From contig JAQOOI010000064.1 in the NCBI GenBank assembly GCA_028554645.1, positions 2,170,001 through 2,234,000 on the forward strand: a DNA stretch of 64,000 nucleotides. The letters run 5' to 3'. The notes beneath the pieces were generated by a model. That model was given only the letters and a program-made list of their open reading frames with translations, searched no databases and was not told the DNA's origin. The DNA comes from Omphalotus guepiniiformis. Lineage: Eukaryota; Basidiomycota; Agaricomycetes; Agaricales; Omphalotaceae. The first letter of the stretch is position 1, and each line of letters begins with the position of its first letter. The position numbers were made by a program, and so were the translations under genes. Shown one piece after another: positions 13,201 to 25,141 of this stretch.

Positions 13201-15062
13201 TGTCCTGGAAGAGGGAGAGCGGAGAGTTGAGAGGACAGGATTATAACCTTCCTGAGACTATACAGCTTTACACACCTCCTGTATTCATACGAGAGAAAAT
13301 GGAAGTCAGGCGGGTTTCCGCCAGGATGAGAGCGGTATTGAACGAATGCCGTGCTTTGGATAGTGAAATGAAATTTCCTCGTTGGTGCACTTTTCCTGTC
13401 ATGCCATGGAACAGCAGAACAGCAGAAAATTTACGAGCTTAATATGTATTCGTTCGCGAGCAGGTCACGAAAAAAACATGTCGCTGTTAATTCATTCCAG
13501 GAAAGAGATTGCTACAACGTACCAGAAAGTAGATGGCCCGCACTCTTGAGAGCATACAGCTGCGCGGTGAAGACAGCAGAGACGTTGAGCTGTAGGACAA
13601 CTTGAGACTAGGAAAGATGATAGATTCTAATTTTTTCAGGGCTTGCTATGATGCAGGTTATCGAAGAGCGCGCATCTTGTCTTAGAACCCATCAGAGAAC
13701 TATCGCTGATTGGGCGACTATCCACCTACTGACGGTGATAGTATTTTCAGTTTATGGCCTAATACCTGCCATGGCTCATAGCCATGTGGCGTGCCATCGT
13801 TTGAGGCCTTACACGGACGGGATGTTACCTGGAAGGCAACGAAACAGCAAAAGGGTTGAGATTAGCGTGTGAAAATGAGGAGAGAGTCTGTAATTCACCG
13901 TAACGGCCAATTGAAAGCGACAGCATCTTCGTAAAACGCACAGCAAGAACAAAAGTCGGGTCTTCCGTCTCAAGCACAAATGACCAGCTTTAGAGCAGCC
14001 GTCCCGCTGTAGAATCGGTCCCTGAGAGATTCTAATCGTCTTCCATTGCAAGCTATGAGCGGACGAAAGCAAAGGAACAGTCTTCATATTTCGGAATGCG
14101 TGTGCAACAGTAAAGCACCCATAACAGGAACGGAGATTTGTTAGCAAAACCCTCCGGCGTGAGGAGCTGTACATTGTTTTTTTTTTCTTGCGCTGTTCGA
14201 TCCGATTGGGTATTGTAAGACGGGAAGGGAAGGATGAAGACGAAACCAGGCGTCTTGCTGAGAGATCGAGTTTTATCCGACAAGTGGGACTGACAAGCCT
14301 GACAAAGGGTCAGATAATCCCACCAAATTCTGGAATTCTAGTGTGAACCTTATCACGGTGACAGCTGATTGCACTTGGCTCGAAATAGAAAAAAGGTAGG
14401 ATACACATGGACCCATACGACTCCATAGACTCGTACCATAGTCCATATGGTGATACTCAACAGCTGCTCAGTCGCTGTAAAGCTGAAATCTGACTGCTTA
14501 TGTCCCAGTCCTTTGGGGGAAAGAAGAAAAAAAGGAACATATTAGGGAGCGATATCATTTTCACAGCTAGTGACAGCTCTACCTTCCGGAGCGAGCATTT
14601 CTGCGAGGAGAACGGCGCATCTATATCGCTAGAGCATATGACACGCCACAGAAGCAGCAGATCGAGTGGAAAGACAACTCGAACTTGAGCGCTAAGCAGC
14701 CAGGAAGATTTATTGAGAACTTGGAAGACAATCAAAGAGTGTTCCAGACTTTACCAGCATTCAGTACAATGTTAATTTCGTGACCTCGATCCTGCATGCA
14801 GAAGTGTTAGGGGCAGTCTTCGAGAGCTCCTTATCCCGACTTCAGTGCTTGCTAATGCTAAAATTGCCATTCAAGTTGCGCCAGTGCCATGCCAGTAACA
14901 TTCACACTATAGTGATACATCAGACAGGAGCCCGCTGATACCAGTTTGACACGTCGATAACTTGACGAAGATACGGTCCAGTTTGTTTGCGAGGAATCGT
15001 CCACTCGAAGTCGAAAAGTTGGGCAGCCTAGACTGAGACACTGACGAAGCGAGAATGTTAGT
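13201..15062. other. Intergenic, no gene recognised
   Basis: This stretch of about 1.9 kb lies between zinc-finger gene B and ECO1, which point away from each other. Open frames at 13128-13442 (plus) and 13809-14283 (minus) carry no motif I know and overlap frames on the other strand. A T-run lies at 14176-14188. Confidence 0.45.
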
Positions 15063-15078
15063 CACGTGGTTTACGCGT
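15063..15078 (+). promoter_or_regulatory. CACGTG box and MluI cell-cycle box before ECO1
   Basis: CACGTG lies at 15063-15068 and ACGCGT at 15073-15078, only about 50 bp before the ECO1 start. Further GCGCG words follow. ACGCGT is the known binding site of the MBF G1/S factor in fungi, and cohesion-establishment genes are S-phase genes. The site is seen directly; its function is inferred. Confidence 0.5.
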
Positions 15079-15123
15079 CCAGTAAACAGGCGCGCGTGGC
15101 GCGTTTCTTGTTGAAAGACTGCA

Positions 15124-16155
15124 ATGGCCTCTAAAGTCAAGCGAACATACGGTTCTCATTCCAATAAACTTAAAATTCCTTCTTCCCCAATATCTACGTT
15201 GTCTTCCTCACCTCCTCCGATATCTACTCGCAAACGATCTCTTGGCTCGGACAGTAGCCTAACCGGACGGCCCAATAAGCGTCTAAAGTCGTCGAAGGAG
15301 AAAGCGAAGCCCAAACAAAAAACTCTCACCCAGCTTCACTTTTGCATAGACCAGACTGTAGTACGAACTTGCTCGATATGCAATCTGTCATATACGAAAG
15401 GCGCACCGGACGATGAAACCTTGCACCGGACGCATTGTGCCAGAGTGCGGAAAGGAATGGAATGGGGTCTGGACGAAGAAAGGGATAAAGATAAAGCTGG
15501 TGCAGTGGAGATTGCTACGAACATAAAATTGAAGGATGGAAAGAAGGGAAGGATCATGTGTATGAAGGCCGATGCATGTGGAAAGATTGGGTCAAAGGTA
15601 AGCCTTGCTTGCACAGTTCAAACATGATATCTCTGAGCGTCCTTTTAGCTTTCTTCATTGCTTGGGACAATAAATCTAGTCCTGTCTGCACCAGCTTTGT
15701 CGCCATCAGCATTGCAGAATTCGAAGGTTTACCTTTTCCTTCTTCCTTCGATTGTATCAACCAGGGAGAACATCGCAGGATGCGTGGTTGCCCAACGAAT
15801 AGAATCGGCTATGGCAGTCGCGAATTCTTCATCCCTTGATGACTCTACCTTTCCTGAGCCGCATGTTAGGACAGATCTCATAAGCATCGACGATAGTACG
15901 GGACTATTCTGTTACCCAGAACCTCTTCCTACTTCGCTTGGCATCTCTCGCATATTCGTACCTTCTGCGCACCGTAGACAGGGTATTGCAACCGAACTTT
16001 TGTCGGTTGTAGCATCGACCTTCATACATGGATGTGCTTTAGACCCAAAGGAAGGTCAAATTGCGTTTTCTCAAACGACAGGAGACGGCATGGCTTTGAT
16101 GCGTAGTTGGGGACAGGGTGGCATACGGATCTATGATGAAGATCAAGCGTGTTAG
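15124..16155 (+). CDS. ECO1: Sister-chromatid cohesion N-acetyltransferase ECO1
   Basis: This enzyme acetylates cohesin (Smc3) during S phase to establish cohesion. Exons are 15124-15597 and 15649-16155, giving 326 aa. The N-terminus is basic and Ser-rich. Before the zinc finger it has QKTLTQLHF, a degenerate form of the PCNA-binding stretch often found there in this family. The zf-C2H2_3 finger uses Cys83, Cys86, His101 and His104 (CSIC...HRTHC). The C-terminal acetyltransferase core has SRIFVPSAHRRQGIA, the acetyl-CoA-binding loop, followed by FSQTTGDGMALMRSWG, which is typical of Acetyltransf_13. The single intron is 51 bp. The start is the first ATG and is close behind a cell-cycle box. 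Confidence 0.93.
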
Positions 16156-16783
16156 AATGGGGAGACGGTCATTATGTTATGATTTTATCTATTGAATGTA
16201 CGTCTGCTATCAAGTAATACAGTCAAGTGAGCGACCCGAGATGTGAGCTGAGAGCACCAACAAAGTTCATATACACTATATGCACTTATATACAGATACA
16301 GAGGTGAGGAGAGTTACAACATGGTCCACACATATACTCCCAAGAAAAGGAGCACGTCCAAGCACTTCCTGCGCGAACACCGTCGCTAGAGGCTTTCTAG
16401 ATCGGCCGCATGGCTGGCTTTGATCCGTAACGTGACAAGAAGTCATGAAATCTGCGCAACAGGGTGACTGATATACAATGCGCCGAAGCCGTAACGGCGA
16501 TCCAGGCGCAATTCAATCCAATGTGGACGTCCCACTCGCAGAGAACAAGGTGCGTGAGAAGGCGGGAACGCAGCAATGAAGCTGTTACAAGAAACCGCAT
16601 GTGTTGTGCGATTGTCGAGTAGTATTACATACAACCAGACAAAAAAGTCAAGACGGGGGTACCGAGTTCTTCATGAAGAGAAGACTCCGTCAAAGATACC
16701 TCCCAATGCCAGAGGACGGCCAAGGCAAATAAGGCAGCAAGCGAGCACGAAGCAAAAAGTGATTATCAAGAAAAAGTCTTTTG
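16156..16783. other. Convergent spacer
   Basis: The 628 bp between the stops of ECO1 and the next gene holds a Lys/Arg-rich 88-codon plus-strand frame (16576-16842). That frame overlaps the end of the minus-strand gene and has no known motif, so I do not call it. Confidence 0.4.
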
Positions 16784-17207
16784 CTAAAACCACAGGCAAA
16801 GTGTCATTAACGATATCGAAAGAACAAGCAAGAAAATACTAACTGTAATAACGTTCACGATGCACTTCCTGACTTCTAGCACGTTTACACGAGTGATGGC
16901 GGCGGTGACGAGCTCTGTGGCGTTCAGTTCGTCTGTCACGGGGACCAGACGCAATTCGTTGCTCATGGTGAGCTTCCCAGTCCGAGTGACTTCGATATGG
17001 TCTCCCAGGAGCCGGTAGGGAATAAACTTCCACCTCTTCTCTCCATTGAAGCATAGGCGATATAGAAAATTCGGTCGAAACACCTGTCTCGTTATACTCA
17101 GTGGCAGGGACAGAGGTGGCGGAAGAGTCGAGGGATGATGAGGAAGTAGTGTTTGAAGAAGAAGAGAGCAAAGGCTCTCTAGCCCGAGAAGAAGTCGATT
17201 CGGACAT
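16784..17207 (-). CDS. Small protein with C-terminal membrane segment (unknown function)
   Basis: I do not recognise the family. Exons 17207-16889 and 16842-16784 are joined across a 46-bp GT-AG intron and give 125 aa. The first 50 residues are Ser/Thr-rich, followed by STEFSISPMLQWREEVEVY and a strongly basic stretch (RRTERHRARHRRHH). The second exon adds a roughly 17-residue hydrophobic helix (FSIFLLVLSISLMTLCLWF) that ends at the stop. This is the layout of a tail-anchored membrane protein. The caution is that a second frame stays open across 16784-17251 without an intron and ends in the same hydrophobic residues. Its N-terminal half looks less protein-like to me, but transcript data are needed to choose. 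Confidence 0.5.
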
Positions 17208-17787
17208 AATAAGACAAGGTTATTGAGGACCACAAGGTATCCGCGAGGCACTGAGCCGTCGATCGCTACGACTTTATGCGGGAATGAGATACGAGATCAA
17301 GAAATTCTGAAATGAAGGATAGAGAAGATTCGAATGTATCAATGTTGGATGGAAAAGTTGCAGAGACCAAGGAGGACAGCCGTCGATAGTTCGACTAGTA
17401 CCAGGGCGTCACTGAAGCAACACGAAGAGCACGCTTGAAGAAAGTGCGGCATTCGGTTTATTGACTTTAAACAAGCCGAAGAATTGGACTAGAACTCAAG
17501 TACTCATAGCGAATGCATGGTGGAAGTGCAGAAAGTCCACCTTAGACGCCCAACAACTGTTTCAACAAGCGCCGGGATCAACGTCTGCACGTGCACGTCA
17601 GTCGAAATTTTAAATTTAAAGAACTTGAAAGAACGTTTGCATAGTAAGTACACAAGATAGAAATGAATCCAATGTAATGGTGTCTATAGTACCAGTAACA
17701 TATGAATATTAGTTAGCGCTGTAGTGGAAAAAAAAGGAATGTTATCATCTCCGTAGGTGATGCACCTCTCATGATACGTATAATTCA
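17208..17787. other. Spacer, no gene recognised
   Basis: This 580-bp spacer lies upstream of the small membrane protein and downstream of the GH55 stop. No frame or motif of note was seen. An AT-rich patch lies near 17605-17625. Confidence 0.45.
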
Positions 17788-20700
17788 TCAGGACTGACTC
17801 CAAGAAGTAACAGTCGAAGCAAGCCCATTCGAGTTGCCGCTCTGATTGATGATTCCAACGTTGTTAACGCTGAGCTGGAAGGTCGTTGCTACAGTCGAAA
17901 GACTGTATATGTTGATCGATGAGGTGGTGTCGACACTGAGAATCTGTGGTTGACAATTCTCCGCTGCATCATCAATACAAGCTTGTCCAAAGTTCTAGAA
18001 TGATCATGTCAGATTCAAAATATCATCAAAAAGCGCATTTACCCACATTGAAGAAGCTATACAGTCCAGCACCTGCCGGAATAAACGGGTCAGCAACGAG
18101 AAAGGGGCGGTCAAGCCAGCCTACCAAACACGATGATATTAGATGATGTCACGACTCGTAAAGCCCAAGCATCGTTTCCTGCGAAAGTAGTCGGATCCTG
18201 GAAGGAAGAATTGATTTGGAAAGGTGCGGGTGCGGAGGGATTTGGCTGATAGTAAGGCTAAAGGCACCACATCAGTGAACGGAATAATGGTATGTTTTAT
18301 ATTAGAACACTTACCGTTTCAGTTTGAATCAAACCCATGTAATGGTTCTGCGCGTTGACCAAGCTGTATTGGTATAGTGTGTGATGTTCAGCTGGAGAAT
18401 ATTAGCAATCAGCTGGAAAATGAATTCGGTAGTAATACAGATCATACAAGCTAGGAAACAAAGGTTCAGCATTCAACTGAAGACCTCGGAAAGGCATGTC
18501 GTACCTGTGCCTATCATCCAGACTGGACCAGCAGACTCAGAAAGTATTCCTCGCCCCGAATACAAAGCCAACTGTGATACACCGTCTCCATCGAGATCGT
18601 GATCGGCTAGCCATACCCATGTTCCCTCGAGAGATTGTCTTGAGCGTCACTATAAAGAAGACAAGAAACTTCGTGTACCTCGAGGTAGGCAGTCGAGTCC
18701 GGAGTCAAGTAAAGCCCAAGAAAGGCTGCGAAGCAATTAGTGAAACCCCCGCTGCCGCTTGAAGGACATTGAGCTTCTTCTAAGTTGGTTCCGGCGGCTA
18801 GTGAATGTGTCACTTAGCTCGACTTGTCACAACGTGAACGCGAAATGCATACCTCCTCCAAGTCTATGTACACATTCAGTCAGCCGTTTCACCATAGCTT
18901 ATAGAGGACTGCTACCTTATATGCGTGTCCCACATCCCAGCTCCTCCGTTAGTTCCAGAAGGTTGTTTGACATTCCATTCTACCACAATGGCGCCCGCAG
19001 CTACAGAGAGCATCAAACAGAAGTCAGCCTAGCAACGAAAAATGCACTTACCCGGTCCCTTGGTAGAGAAAATCATGTCGGTAATTTCAACTATACCTTG
19101 CGAATTTGTTTCGCCTACACTGACTACCGCCTGCGGGTTGTTGAAGTCGTGGAATGCAGATCCCGTGCCAGAAATAACGGACCAAGCTTCTCCGACCATC
19201 TGAGTTCCAGCAGGAATGTTAAGAGTTGAAGAGACAATGTAGGTCCCTGCATCAAAGAAGATGATCTTGCAGCCGGAAAACTAGAGAATAAGGAGCTCTG
19301 TGAGTACCCTCCCAGAAACAGAGAGCGTCCATAGCAAACCTGATCGAAAACGGCCTGAAGAGCAGCGGTATCATCGGTGTTCCCGTCTCCCTTCGCCCCA
19401 TGGTCCTTCACGCTTACAAACTGGCTCACGGCGTAATCGGCGTATTGAGGATGAGTCTTTCCAAAGATCCTTCCTGAGCCATCCAGTAAGACAGATGGCT
19501 TATTCGGTGTTGGGATGGTGCCTTGAGTGAACGTTCCCGCGGAATTCGAGCCTCTGTACACGTTTCCTTGACCCCACGATTCGATCGTAGTCGTTCCACC
19601 GACCAAGACGGTAGCACCTCCAACCACGCCTACCGCAGTAGGTACGTTGGTCAGTTTAGCGTTGTTGATGACTATCGAACCTGCGAGGTCGTTGCCGTTT
19701 GGAGTGCCTGATGTAGATGTGCGAACAAAAATCGGTGTATTGGACACCACCGCATCGATGATAGCCTCTGCACCTACAGTCTAGAAGGAGAAAATCAGTA
19801 CGAGTGGAAGTGGAAGAACGTGAAACCATAGAAACCTGCGGCGAAGTGCTGGATCCTCTTGAGCCGCCTGTCGTCAAATCAAACCCAACCTGTGAGAGGA
19901 TCAGATACTCGTAACATTCCTCAAATTCGCGACGTACTTGACAGTTGTTAATCGTGACTCCTTGGAATGTCCAGCCTAGTGCGAAACTTAGACGTTGTCA
20001 AAAGACTGAAAGTGTATATTTTACCCCAATTCCAGATACCGAATATAGCAGTGTTTGCATTGTTGACCGTAATATTTCGAACAGTAAATCTACAAGTCAA
20101 TGTTCACGGTTTCCGGCAATGAATGTTGCGAATGAACGGACGTACTGCTGATTTCCTACCCATATACCGAATTTTCCTGAAATCATAGCGCACTTAGAGA
20201 GGATAAGAGTGTTACGCGTAATCGTTCATACCTCCGTTGAAAACCAAATCGCCCATGAAACCGCCACTGAAACCATCAAGGTGAACACAGAAAAAAGTCA
20301 CTGCAGACCCGGAGTGCTCAGTACCTTCCATTTTCCATGAAGATACCTTGATGTACCAGATCAGTTTTATTTCCTCATATGGGTGAAGTAACGAACCTTG
20401 ATGTGCCGTATTAGGATCCGTGGACATGTGGAAGACGATATTCATCAAGGACGTAGCTTGAGCCACCTGCCAGTGGATACCTGTCCCTTCAGAGTTTGTG
20501 GTAGGCACTCTGCACATCACATGTCAGTCAGGAAAGGGATCTCTGCATTGAAGATGAAGTACCTTGTGACGTCGATTACAAAGTTTCGAACTGAACGGAA
20601 GCTGCGCGACTTGTCAGTAGAATACGATGTCTTTGTGATTGAGCGTACTAACAAATTGTTCTGATTAGTATACCATTGTGCGCCACCGCCATTTGGAAGA

Positions 20701-21397
20701 TAAGGATCGGCGTCTGACATTGCTGGTCGTTAGTATCCAATATCCTCTTCCGCACAGTAAGTGCCAAGAATTCACCGATTACAGCCATTCCGCTAAAAGA
20801 AGCTGTAGCTAATAGCGTGGGTGGGTTTCGAGCATCGCCGATTAGTTGGGTGTAGTAGTACGCGATGATTGGGGTTGAAACGAGGTATGTTCTAATCCAA
20901 AAGATTAGATTAGAAACACGCCAATAACAAAACAAAAAAACGCACCCAGCGGGAAAGTATACCAAGGCGGGAGTCACGCTTAATGAGAAAATCAGTATTA
21001 AGCAATGATTAAGACTGTAATCATCGACCGACGTTGAAGAGGGGCAGCTTCCGGCACCACATCGGTTCCCAGATGAAATCGCGGCACTGGAATCGATGGA
21101 ATCAGATTCTCAAGACCGTGGAGCACAATGGCGAACGACAAACTTAATAGCGGCCGTGTCGTCAGTCACACCATCGCCCTTGGCGCCGAAGTCTTTGACA
21201 TTTCTGAAAACTTGATAACTGCTTGGATTAGGATTGAACGCAGCGGTGCCCTGGTGCTTGATATTCTCTAGCCAGAAGGGATCCGAAGGTGCGGCGGTAC
21301 CAGAGCCTAGGGGAGCGGTGCAAGATGAGCCAAGAGACGCGACGAGAGAAAAAAAACTAAAGAGGACGCCCAAGAGGATAGGAAATGTGGACACCAT
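17788..21397 (-). CDS. Secreted GH55 exo-beta-1,3-glucanase
   Basis: This enzyme degrades beta-1,3-glucan (fungal wall or storage glucan). I model 23 exons: 21397-21144, 21086-21033, 20978-20946, 20891-20776, 20713-20653, 20601-20563, 20509-20397, 20346-20325, 20266-20232, 20176-20146, 20089-20025, 19975-19938, 19889-19836, 19780-19340, 19280-19052, 19000-18916, 18863-18853, 18797-18679, 18625-18505, 18391-18315, 18257-18125, 18072-18047, 17994-17788. They give 787 aa, a normal GH55 size. A signal peptide starts MVSTFPILLGVLFSFF. The two beta-helix repeats open with DFGAKGDGVTDDT (about 69-81) and DHGAKGDGNTDDT (about 431-443). Later GH55 blocks include WVWLADHDLDGDG and SGGFMGDLVFNGG. All phases close. 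Exon 17 is only 11 nt. The gap 18392-18504 may hide one more micro-exon. A TATA box lies upstream. Confidence 0.92.
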
Positions 21398-21463
21398 GTC
21401 TGGAGAGGGACAAACAGGACGAGCTGAAGAAGAAGGCTGCTGAACGTCGATCACGCACCTCAG

Positions 21464-21471
21464 TTTTTATA
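21464..21471 (-). promoter_or_regulatory. TATA box of the GH55 gene
   Basis: TATAAAAA reads on the minus strand 67-74 bp upstream of the ATG at 21397. It supports the start that gives the signal peptide. Confidence 0.5.
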
Positions 21472-24270
21472 CGTGAAAAAGGCGTCGATCGAAATAGCTA
21501 CTACATGCAGAGGGCTCTGCGATAGTAGTGCCGTGCAACGATTCGAGCCTTGAAGATTTATTACAACTCGCAGGCATGCCTTGTGGCCCCAGTTGGACTG
21601 GCGTGAGCAGATGCAGTAGATTGATTCTACGTCCAAGAAGACCTGAGAAAGAATGATTTGGTATCATATGAGCTAGTAGAATGGGATCATATGCCAAAGG
21701 ATAGAGCCAATTTAGGAGAGTTCAACCAGGAATACTATTGAATGCATACAAAAGAGCTTGGACCAAGATCAAGTGAATATGCAGATACATGCTTGCATGT
21801 GCATCCGACTACACATGATACGGTGGAAAGTTTTCTGAAAAAAGTGAGCCTTGGTCTGCCAAGGCCCAGGCCGGTATGACGTCATTACAGCCAGCTTCGC
21901 GCGGCAAAACGTCGGCAAACCTGAGCAACCTTCCACCGAGTTTATACTTGAAGTTCCTGGTATACGAAAATGTTCAGTATTCAAGCTAAGGCGACTCAAA
22001 TCTCGGTACGCCTTCATTTACGCTTCAAAGCTGTACGTCTCAAATTCAACCACTTTTTAGCTACACAACGCTACGACTCTACGAGCAAGATACGTGCAAC
22101 AGCGGAATAGCTGAAATTCCAGCGAAAACGTGCAAGATCATCTGGTTCTTGGAGGAAGCAGAGAAGTTAGACTTGCCGTTAGCAAGTGAATATATGCACG
22201 AAAACAGCGTGCTCGCGTGAAGACTTGGCCGTCGCATGCGAAACTTCCTCGAATAGCTTTTTCACACCCCAGCTACGACGATACGAAAGGACACCGGAAA
22301 GTTCAGAAGACGCCATTCTGAGAGCAAAAGCAATGTACCGGTACATCCTTCTCGGAGTTTGGGTTCGAGTTAACGACTCCGTCAGCCAGTCATCGAGATC
22401 TTTCGTATACAAATGATGTTCTTGCTAACTCATCCGCTGTCCTTAACTCGAACTTCACCCAGGCGGACTTTAACGTCGGAGACGATCTTGTTCCGACAGT
22501 TCGAGAGTCTGATACTTACTGCGTGTCGGTGAGTTCTTGTCTCAAATATTTATTTTGATGACGATAAAATCTGATATCATGAAACTGTAGAGATACTTAG
22601 ATGGATATTTAGGCTTCCTTCTTCAGCGCTCAGTATCCATAAATGACGATTTTAACTCCGAATCATCGTACACACAGTCGCATCCACCAGAGCGTCTACT
22701 TAGCCCATTGAATCTTATACGTCTTGTATAAGGCCTCGCGAACACCAGCTTGCCTAAGCAATGCCTAGCGTCAAAGTTTTCGATCGGCCCAGGTTCGACA
22801 TCGAATCCCGTTTGACCGTGACTGCGATGAAACGGCAGGGTACAGCTTGTTATGATTGAAAGCAGGCGTCTTTCAAGTTTCTACATAATCTTAGTAATCC
22901 TCTCAACAGGGTTAAGAAAATCACGATGAACCGCGCACACAAAAGGTTTTATGTTTCAAAGTTCTTCAACAGCCTTCTCATAAATCAGTGGCTATGTGGT
23001 GAGTTGCGGTTTTGATACTTTACAGTGCGTTTGCGCATCACAAATACCTTCAATTAGTATATCTTACACATTCCCGATAAAGGATTAAACGTGTTCAACT
23101 TCCAAACAGAGAGATCGTCGGAAGGACATCCTGACTCGAGAAACTTATTTTCAGACTTCTCAAATCTTTTACAACTCTACACGGGTCCGATACGTCAGTA
23201 TGACTTGAAGAATACCGCAGCCTGGATCAAAACTCACGCTGATAATCATCGGCCCATGGACATGTCCCAAAATGTAGTTCTCCGTCCGGTTGCCAAAGTC
23301 CGAGTTGAGTCATACTTCTCCCTTTGCTCAGGGACTGCTGAATTGGGAAACGTAGCGGCCGGCCACGAATCAGTGCTTTGACCGAGCGCAGTTTACCCCA
23401 GATGCAGGTGAATTTACTTCGTATGTCATTTACGGCGATCGCTCAAATTCGAACCCTCTGCCTATTTCCTGTTTTTACAAGTGAGCTGACCTCGTATATG
23501 AACCATTCCAGGCTTCCAAGTTTCGAAACGGTTTGTCTGGGCCAGACTACACGTAGGGAGGGGCATATGACGTGCCGTAGCATCTCGTTGTACGATGACG
23601 GCGACTACTTCCGTCTCTAAAGACCACCGTCCCTCAAGAAGGTCTCAATATCCCGTGATGTCGTTTTGGGGGAACTACTAGGAAGGCCCTGCTTGATCCG
23701 TCTGACTCCAACGTTCAAATAATAGCTATGTGTTCGGGGATAAAATAGCGCCCATGTGCTCCTATAGGCAACCTCTATCCTCGAGTGGTGTCCTTAACAA
23801 GTAAGTATTGTAATTAATGTTGCTTTGAATGCTTTGTAAAACCTATTATCTTTGGTATCACTATACTCAGGGACAATATCGTCAAGTGAGCAACCCATCA
23901 TGCGGTACCTGTTACACAGCTTTGGAGTGTATGGAAAGGTTCACCTCTTCACAGGCCCGAGGATAGTATGACTTGCTTGATGAGAAGTGTCTCAAATATC
24001 CACGCATGGGTGGAGGTGAGAACAGGCGCAGCTTCGGCAATTATAATGCTGTTGATACTTGGATGGATAACTCTGTGCTTGCGTCCCGGAAGCCATCGGA
24101 ATGCCCAGTCAGTAGAGGCTCCTGAACATTGATATCATCCAAGCTTACAGCTAAACTGAAGTTTCGGATGACTACCACTGACTAGGATTCAAGTCACTTA
24201 CACACTGGTTTCGAGTTGGGGGAACTCTTTTAAGGCAGCTCTTGCCGGGGCACTTCACACCTAAGTTACC
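21472..24270. other. Intergenic, possible coding remnant only
   Basis: This is the longest gene-poor stretch (2.8 kb). One plus-strand frame is open from about 22321 to the donor-like GTGAGT at 22530, without an ATG. A second open piece follows an AG at 22591. Neither is recognised. Other frames (21467-22416 and 23091-23620) show nothing I know, and no terminal inverted repeats or transposase motifs were seen. Confidence 0.4.
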
Positions 24271-25141
24271 ATGTCTCGACACCATCCTCGTCATTCCAGC
24301 TCTCCCGTCATTACCCTCTATGATGTCAACGTTCAGCCTGGTTATAGCCCGCAACCATGGGCGCCCAACATATGGCGTGTTCGGTAAGCGTTGACTCACT
24401 CGATCTGAAGAACGCCACACTAACTATCCTTCTAGGTTCGTTCTTAATTATAAGCGTCTTGCCTATAGAACCTCTTGGGTCGAGTTCGCCGACGTCGAAG
24501 CAACCCTGCGCTCCATCAGTGCCCCTCCTAGTGCTGTTCGAAACGATGGACGTCCTGTTTATACTCTGCCTGTGATAGTCGATCCCACTCGCAACCCAAT
24601 GTCTCCCGTGATCCTGTCTAACGCTAATAACATTTCTGAATACCTTGAGTCAGCATACCCCTCTCGCCCACTTTTTCCTGAGGGGTCTAGAGCCCTTCAG
24701 TCACTTTTCGTTCATTACATTCAAGAGGTGTTTGCGAAACCTCTGCTTCCGGTCCTTGTGCCTCTTAGTCACCAACAACTTTCTGGACGCGATCAGGCAT
24801 ACTTGCGTGCGACCCCGACTCTTTCTACGACATATGACCGTCTTTCAAGTCATTCGCCCAGCCAGCCACTTCCTCCGGGACCCCTGCGGGAGCAGGCATG
24901 GCTTGCGGTCAAGGAACAGTTCGACTTCTTGGATGCGATATTGTCCAAGAACTCTGGCGATGGAGATGGTATCGTCGCTATGGGCCACGAGATCACATAT
25001 GCAGACCTTGCGTTGTGCTCTGTGCTCATTTGGATCAAACGCGTAGCCCCGCAAGATGGCTGGTCGAGAATACGACATTGGAATGCCGGTCGCTGGGAAA
25101 AGTTATGGGAGAGATGCAAGCCTTATATGCAAGAGTATTAG
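24271..25141 (+). CDS. Etherase-like glutathione S-transferase, copy 1
   Basis: This is a fungal GST of the LigE/etherase-like (GTE, FuA-related) class, which conjugates or cleaves substrates with glutathione. Exons 24271-24383 and 24436-25141, with a 52-bp intron, give 272 aa. The thioredoxin-like N-terminus reads YDVNVQPG, then WAPNIWRVRFVLNYKRL, and then YTLPVIVDPTRNP, the conserved cis-Pro strand. The helical C-terminal domain follows. In basidiomycetes this class is expanded and linked to detoxification of wood-derived compounds, but the substrate here is unknown. A second copy lies 0.9 kb downstream with the same intron position and an identical block PEGSRALQSLFVHYIQEVF, so the pair arose by tandem duplication. 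Confidence 0.88.

Noticed and set aside
22791..22810. tRNA T-arm-like string around GGTTCGACATCGAATCCCG
   Set aside because: The loop length and stem pairing do not fit a T-arm, and no matching D-arm or anticodon arm is found upstream.
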